DNA from: Bacteroidales bacterium UBA6192
GTDB lineage: Bacteria; Bacteroidota; Bacteroidia; Bacteroidales; F082
Reading direction: 5' to 3'
NCBI GenBank assembly: GCA_002422725.1
Contig: DITE01000054.1
Coordinates: 1 to 8,543 of the forward strand
Length of the DNA: 8,543 nt
Shown: one piece after another, positions 4,662 through 8,543 of the stretch
Numbering within the stretch: position 1 is the first letter of the stretch
Layout: every line of letters begins with the position of its first letter
The notes under the pieces: model-generated
What the model was told of the DNA's origin: nothing
The model's input: the letters and a program-made list of their open reading frames with translations, nothing else
The model's database searches: none
Translations under genes and position numbers: made by a program

Positions 4662-7634
4662 TTAATGCAGCACATTGACGGTTCCCCGTTTTTCGGTGGT
4701 TTCGTCAACCATATTGGTAATCGTTACATGATAAATATAACTTCCTGCAGGAACCAATTCGCCCTTCACTTTGCCATCCCAATGTTTTTCAACATCGTCA
4801 GATTCAAAAATTACCTGACCCCAGCGGTTATAAATTTTGATGTTGTACTTTGCCACGGCAATTGTTTTCACCTCGAAAACATCGTTTAACCCATCTCCAT
4901 TCGGGCTGAAGGCATTTGCAGGAAAAACAGCATAATCCGGGAAAATATCCACAGTTTTCATCACCGAATCAACACATCCATTGGCTGTTGTTGTCAACAG
5001 GACTACTTCATAGGTTCCAGTCTCAGTGTAAATGTGCACCGGTTGAGCTTCAGTTGAGGTAGTGCCGTCGCCGAAATCCCACTCATAACTTAATCCCTCG
5101 CCGGATGAACTGTTCACAAACCCAACTATTGGTTCACGAATTGTTGTTGCCTGTGGATCGGGATCGAACCCGGCAACCGGATTGGCAAAGCTACTGATCA
5201 CCATCCCTGATTCGGGAGCCACGCTTTCGCATAAACCTTCGTTTGTCACTTTTAGGCTTACGGTATAATCTCCGGCCTGATCGTACACAACGGTTGGCGA
5301 TGGCTGGTTTGAAGTGGTTCCGTTACCAAGATTCCATTCATAAACAACAGGTTGACTCAGGTTTTGGGAATTGTCATCAAACTGAACCGTGATTGGCAGA
5401 CAGCCTTCGGTAAGGTCAGCTGAAAACGATGCCTGCGGACTTGCCACGACGGTAACCTGATAGGTAGCCAGAGGACTTTCGCAACCGGCATCATTGGCTA
5501 GCACACTGATGGTTTTAACACCTGGTGTTGACCAGTTCATGTTGTATAAGCCCGGGCCACTTCCGTATGTTACAGTTGCACCATCGAAATCCCAGGTGAA
5601 AACTGTCCCCATGGCTGCATTGCCCAGGTATGAAGCAGAGAAGTTTGCGTTTTGACACACCCTGTCTACTGTTGCATTGATTGCAGCAGTGATTGCCGGA
5701 CGCACAGTGACCTGTATGGTTGTTGTTGTGGGGCAATCATAAGCAGGAGCTTCACCTAAAAGTGTATAGGTGGTAGTTCCAACTGGTGGGGTGACGACCG
5801 GGTTGGGGTCGTTCTCCTGCCCAACAAGGCTCGGATCGGGTGGATTAGCCGACCAGGTGAAGTTGGCCGAACCAATGGCTCTGAGTGTTGTAGAGGCATT
5901 CATGCAAATCACATCATCATCAACTTCAGCTTCGATAACGGGCGAAGGGTTGAGGGTGAGGGTCATTGCTGCTTCGTTCTCGCAACCATAAATACTTGTT
6001 ACTTTTACAAAATACTCAATCTGAGTACCAGTTGGTGTTACAGTTGGGTTTGAGGTAAGGTGCTGGTTACCGACAAAAAGACTCGGGTCGTTGGGCACCG
6101 ACCACCATTCGTAGGTTGCTCCGCCCGAGGCATTCAGGCTGTAAGAATCACCCAGACAAATTTCGTCATTGCTTCCGGCACTGGCCAGTGGTAAAGGATG
6201 AACAGTGAGTATCACTTCATCATCGGCAGTAAAGCCGCAGTCGTTGGTAACAGTGAGGCTGTAAGTAGTTGTTGTTGCCGGAGAAACCGTGATGGTTTGG
6301 TTGGTTTCCTGCCCTGCCAATGAAGCATCTGGTGGATTAGCTGTCCACTGCCATGTTTCGGCATCATTGGCTGAGAATGAGAAGCTTTCGTTAACACAAA
6401 TATCATTATCCTCGCCAGCATAGGCAACTGCCCCTTCGAGCAGCACCCAGGTTTCGTCATTGTCCAGCCCATCACAATCATTTGTTACTTCAACCATATA
6501 GCGTGTGGTAACAGCTGGTGCAACAACAGGTTGTGCGATATTCTCCTGACCTGCCAGTGAGGGGTCGACAGGGTCGCTAGTCCAGGCATAATAATACCCA
6601 TCAACAGCCGGGGTTCCGATGGTAACTGAAGGGTCGTTGCACAAGGATTGGTCGATACCCGCGTTGGCAGCCACAGGTGCAATTACCACTATGGCCGTAT
6701 CAACGGCAATCTGGCCGCAAGCATCGGTTATAATATTCAGGATAGCAATGGAATCCTGCACAGGTGAATAGGTAAGGGTTGGGGTAGTACCGAGTGGGGT
6801 TCCATCGGTGAGCAGCCAGTTATGCGTATAGGGTGGTGTGCCGTTTAAAAAATCATTAAAGTGTAAAACAACATCCTCCCCACATGATGAATAAACCTTT
6901 TTGGTGGTATCGCTGTGTAAGCCTTTATCGTATATCTTAACCTTAACCGTATCAAAAACAAAAATGTTGCAGGGGTCTGGCTGGAACATAATCAATACAG
7001 TTTCCATACCCTCGATGACATTATCCTGATAAGGTACGATAGTTAATTCAAAAATCCTTTGACCCGGTGGAATTTCAACCTGATGTGGTATTGGAGCATA
7101 ATCTTCCCCCTCAATAGCTGTACCACCAATGACGAGATTCATCGTAAATGTTTCTTCCCGAACTTGTATGATATCAAATTTAACGGTAGCATTATTACAT
7201 TGCTCAACAGCCATGGTATCAATGAGTATGTTATCGAATGCAACTGTACAGTTGATACTTCCATCTGAAAAACTGTTGGCTTCCAGAAAAACACCAGAGT
7301 CATACACTCCATCACCCCCGTCTGAAATGGCCAATTTGATCCGGTGAGGAACACAGGGAGTTACAACTGATTCAGCTGTAAGCATAACAGTGTAACCATC
7401 ATATTGAATATTATTGTTATTAACAGGACTCCAGTTACTAACATAAAACTCCTGGTTGGTTACGGCGTTAACATTATTGATAGATACAGGTGTGTTATTG
7501 GGTAACAAAGCAATATTAATGGCATTATTTTGGTATGTTCCGTTAATACCAGGGCCAGAAAGAAAGAAACCAAATTTATCGTTATAACTTGAATTATTTG
7601 GTGGTGCCAGGGTATTCTTCAGAGCCAAAAACAT
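4662..7634 (-). CDS. Secreted multi-domain protein with type IX sorting domain: main, C-terminal part of a frameshifted gene
   Basis: This 990-codon frame continues the gene that starts at 8088. True homology probably begins near residue 13 (NNSSYNDKFGFFLSGPGI), inside a choice-of-anchor L domain that runs to about residue 145. Then come a Calx-beta-like domain (about 148-237, with GTAIEGEDYAPI and EIPPGQRIFELTI), a PKD-like segment (250-318) and four related Ig-like modules of 80-85 aa (321-400, 402-479, 480-563, 565-646). Three more PKD-like domains follow (648-730, 732-815, and 818-897 with YEWDFGDGTTS). Last is a gliding-motility type B C-terminal domain (900-990, with NAFSPNGDGLNDVF, IYNRWGQVIFES and WDGK). 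That domain marks export through the type IX system and attachment or release at the surface. An adhesin or matrix role is likely but unproven. On its own this frame has no signal peptide. Confidence 0.85.
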   Translation of the reverse strand: MFLALKNTLAPPNNSSYNDKFGFFLSGPGINGTYQNNAINIALLPNNTPVSINNVNAVTNQEFYVSNWSPVNNNNIQYDGYTVMLTAESVVTPCVPHRIKLAISDGGDGVYDSGVFLEANSFSDGSINCTVAFDNILIDTMAVEQCNNATVKFDIIQVREETFTMNLVIGGTAIEGEDYAPIPHQVEIPPGQRIFELTIVPYQDNVIEGMETVLIMFQPDPCNIFVFDTVKVKIYDKGLHSDTTKKVYSSCGEDVVLHFNDFLNGTPPYTHNWLLTDGTPLGTTPTLTYSPVQDSIAILNIITDACGQIAVDTAIVVIAPVAANAGIDQSLCNDPSVTIGTPAVDGYYYAWTSDPVDPSLAGQENIAQPVVAPAVTTRYMVEVTNDCDGLDNDETWVLLEGAVAYAGEDNDICVNESFSFSANDAETWQWTANPPDASLAGQETNQTITVSPATTTTYSLTVTNDCGFTADDEVILTVHPLPLASAGSNDEICLGDSYSLNASGGATYEWWSVPNDPSLFVGNQHLTSNPTVTPTGTQIEYFVKVTSIYGCENEAAMTLTLNPSPVIEAEVDDDVICMNASTTLRAIGSANFTWSANPPDPSLVGQENDPNPVVTPPVGTTTYTLLGEAPAYDCPTTTTIQVTVRPAITAAINATVDRVCQNANFSASYLGNAAMGTVFTWDFDGATVTYGSGPGLYNMNWSTPGVKTISVLANDAGCESPLATYQVTVVASPQASFSADLTEGCLPITVQFDDNSQNLSQPVVYEWNLGNGTTSNQPSPTVVYDQAGDYTVSLKVTNEGLCESVAPESGMVISSFANPVAGFDPDPQATTIREPIVGFVNSSSGEGLSYEWDFGDGTTSTEAQPVHIYTETGTYEVVLLTTTANGCVDSVMKTVDIFPDYAVFPANAFSPNGDGLNDVFEVKTIAVAKYNIKIYNRWGQVIFESDDVEKHWDGKVKGELVPAGSYIYHVTITNMVDETTEKRGTVNVLH
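7594..7604 (-). other. Frameshift joining the two halves of the secreted-protein gene
   Basis: On the - strand the sequence reads GGC ACC ACC AAA TAA TTC. Dropping one A from the AAA (7597-7599) gives GTTNNSSYNDKFGFF, a continuous choice-of-anchor L domain. The lesion is equivalent to a single inserted base. It could be a sequencing or assembly error, a recent mutation, or less likely programmed +1 shifting at AAA-TAA. Confidence 0.8.
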
Positions 7635-8088
7635 AATTAAACTTCACCCTTGTTGTTTTAGGCACAAAATCGAAGGCAAGCACACAAGCATCATGAGATG
7701 TGCCTCCAGCCATCTGGTTCAGATCTGTATCACCTGCAGCAGGGTTATCGAATCCGGCAGACGCACTGCCGTTCGGTCCGTCAGCAATACTTGCCCTTCC
7801 AGAAGTGAGTATCATTCCTTTTAGAAACCCTACTCCCGTGTTTCCAATAAAACTACCACTTGCCTGGGGATAGCCAGTGTAAACAACATTAGAAATCTGA
7901 ATATCACCGGATATAAACACATTCTGTATCATATCCTGCGCCTCTTGCGCTGTAGTATTCTCAGTTATGACTAAATTTCCTAACTGTGCATAAACAGGGA
8001 CATGTATCAGCCCAAATGCACTGAAAAATATCAGCAGAAGTGACCACTGCACGAACAGCTGGCCCGATAAAGTAAGAACTTTTTTCAT
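7594..8088 (-). CDS. N-terminal part of the frameshifted choice-of-anchor L protein
   Basis: A 164-aa frame beginning MKKVLTLSG with a long hydrophobic stretch and a signal-peptidase I site about at VYA-Q (residues 34/35), so Sec export to the periplasm is expected. Residues 36-164 are the first half of a choice-of-anchor L domain: TAQEAQDMIQNVFISGD near the start, GFLKGMILTSGR, an acidic DTDLNQMAGG segment, and FNYVFGSEEYP (150-160). Family members go straight on into a segment like FNDVFGFFLSGPG, which here is found in the neighbouring frame. This frame instead ends at TAA (7594-7596) just after GTTK. Joining the two frames gives one protein of 1141 aa. An independent 164-aa secreted protein is unlikely because the domain is cut in its middle. 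Confidence 0.8.
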   Translation of the reverse strand: MKKVLTLSGQLFVQWSLLLIFFSAFGLIHVPVYAQLGNLVITENTTAQEAQDMIQNVFISGDIQISNVVYTGYPQASGSFIGNTGVGFLKGMILTSGRASIADGPNGSASAGFDNPAAGDTDLNQMAGGTSHDACVLAFDFVPKTTRVKFNYVFGSEEYPGTTK

Positions 8089-8125
8089 GGTTTTGGTCTT
8101 ATTGAATGACTTATGAAACAGTTAA

Positions 8126-8156
8126 CAAAAATATTAAAAATTCTTAATGAAGTCAA
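8126..8156 (-). promoter_or_regulatory. Bacteroidota-type promoter of the large secreted-protein gene
   Basis: On the - strand, TTGAC (8152-8156) precedes TATTTTTG (8126-8133), with 20 nt between the TTG and the TA. This fits the housekeeping consensus of the phylum (-33 TTTG or TTG, 19-21 nt, -7 TAnnTTTG). Transcription would start near 8119-8121, leaving a leader of about 30 nt before the ATG at 8088. Confidence 0.6.
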
Positions 8157-8261
8157 TTTTTTATGCTTGGATACCATTATGTGAAAAACGGGATGCATTA
8201 AGATAGTTAAGATTCAAGACTCAAAACTTGTTAGAGGGTTAGCATGTTAAATTGTTAGGAT

Positions 8262-8325
8262 TTGTTGATTCGTTGATTCGTTGATTTGTTGATTTGTTGA
8301 TTTGTTGATTCGTTGATGGGTTGAT
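8262..8325. repeat. 8-bp tandem repeat, eight units
   Basis: There are eight contiguous units of the form TYGTTGAT: TTGTTGAT, two TCGTTGAT, three TTGTTGAT, one TCGTTGAT and a final GGGTTGAT. The C/T variants alternate in short runs, as expected from slippage followed by point change. It is non-coding and 106 bp or more upstream of the promoter at 8126-8156. Confidence 0.9.
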
Positions 8326-8327
8326 TT

Positions 8328-8375
8328 ATCCTGTCCTGAAATAGGTTTACAGTAGTAGTAAACTTAAAACAGGAT
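8328..8375. repeat. Imperfect inverted repeat, possible insertion-sequence relic
   Basis: The outer arms are ATCCTGT (8328-8334) and ACAGGAT (8369-8375). The inner arms are GTTTAC (8345-8350) and GTAAAC (8358-8363) around a 7-nt loop. The left side, TCCTGTCCTGAAATAGG, resembles the terminal sequences of some IS3-group elements. With no transposase between the arms, it may be a collapsed pair of ends or only a chance hairpin. Confidence 0.4.
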
Positions 8376-8418
8376 TATGAGAAGTAAGATTGTTTGAAAG
8401 GTATGGGAGTAATTAGAT

Positions 8419-8468
8419 GGTGGTTGAGCGATGCAGTTCACCGGTGGTTTCGACTTCGCTCAACCACC
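8419..8468. repeat. Palindromic repeat family 2 (GGTGGTTGAGCG), copy 1
   Basis: GGTGGTTGAGCG (8419-8430) has its exact inverse CGCTCAACCACC at 8457-8468. Nested inside is a second hairpin, CCGGTGGTT (8441-8449) with AACCACCGG (8462-8470). It is unrelated in sequence to the CGACCCC palindromes of the transposase region. Confidence 0.8.
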
Positions 8469-8518
8469 GGATTAACTGATTTTCATCACGAATCCATATA
8501 ACAATGATTCACCAAAAC

Positions 8519-8543
8519 GGTGGTTGAGCGTAGCCGATGGTGG
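8519..8543. repeat. Palindromic repeat family 2, copy 2 (runs off the window)
   Basis: GGTGGTTGAGCG recurs at 8519-8530, exactly 100 bp after copy 1, and is followed by TAGCCGATGGTGG at the window edge. The matching inverse arm, if present, would be outside the window. Confidence 0.7.

Larger units (their letters stand above)
8157..8543. other. Gene-free upstream region
   Basis: No frame longer than a few dozen codons and no RNA gene is visible. The stretch is A/T-rich and holds the tandem repeat, the inverted repeat and the second palindrome family listed separately. Confidence 0.6.

Noticed and set aside
5158..5175. GGATCGAACCCGGC, similar to the T-arm region of a tRNA
   Set aside because: It lies inside the PKD-domain coding sequence and no acceptor stem or anticodon arm can be formed around it.

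Overview
The window looks like chromosomal DNA of a Bacteroidota bacterium. The evidence is a secreted protein with a choice-of-anchor L domain, PKD repeats and a type IX secretion (gliding-motility type B) C-terminal domain; a promoter of the Bacteroidota form (TTG, 20 nt, TAnnTTTG); start regions without clear Shine-Dalgarno motifs; and a small IS200-like transposase of the kind common in this phylum. The genus cannot be read from the sequence.

Layout. Positions 1-66 hold the last codons of an unidentified + strand gene. It is followed after 12 nt by an LpxH-like metallophosphoesterase (79-843, +), probably a lipid A enzyme. Converging on it from the other strand is a two-gene unit: type I glyceraldehyde-3-phosphate dehydrogenase (1905-2921, -), then, after one nucleotide, an FAD-dependent oxidoreductase of the DAO family (824-1903, -). 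The oxidoreductase overlaps the lpxH 3' end by 20 bp.

The middle (about 3141-4545) is a repeat-rich mobile segment. A 154-aa HUH/Y1 transposase gene (3575-4039, -) lies among many 17-nt perfect or decayed palindromes (7-bp arms, 3-nt loop), each with a conserved ATGTRTATAGAA-like flank on one side, in both orientations. Three copies of one end type (3177, 4078, 4261) and two of the other (ending 3589 and 4545) are present. One copy has kept the last transposase codons but lost the gene. This resembles a REP/RAYT (or IS200 plus MITE) system.

The right part is one very large - strand gene for a secreted multi-domain adhesin-like protein (8088 down to 4662). It is split into two reading frames by what looks like one extra A near 7597-7599. 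It has a good promoter upstream (8126-8156) and a strong terminator downstream (4607-4637).

The right edge (8157-8543) has no gene. It holds an 8-bp tandem repeat, a small inverted repeat that may be an insertion-sequence relic, and copies of a second palindromic repeat family (GGTGGTTGAGCG).
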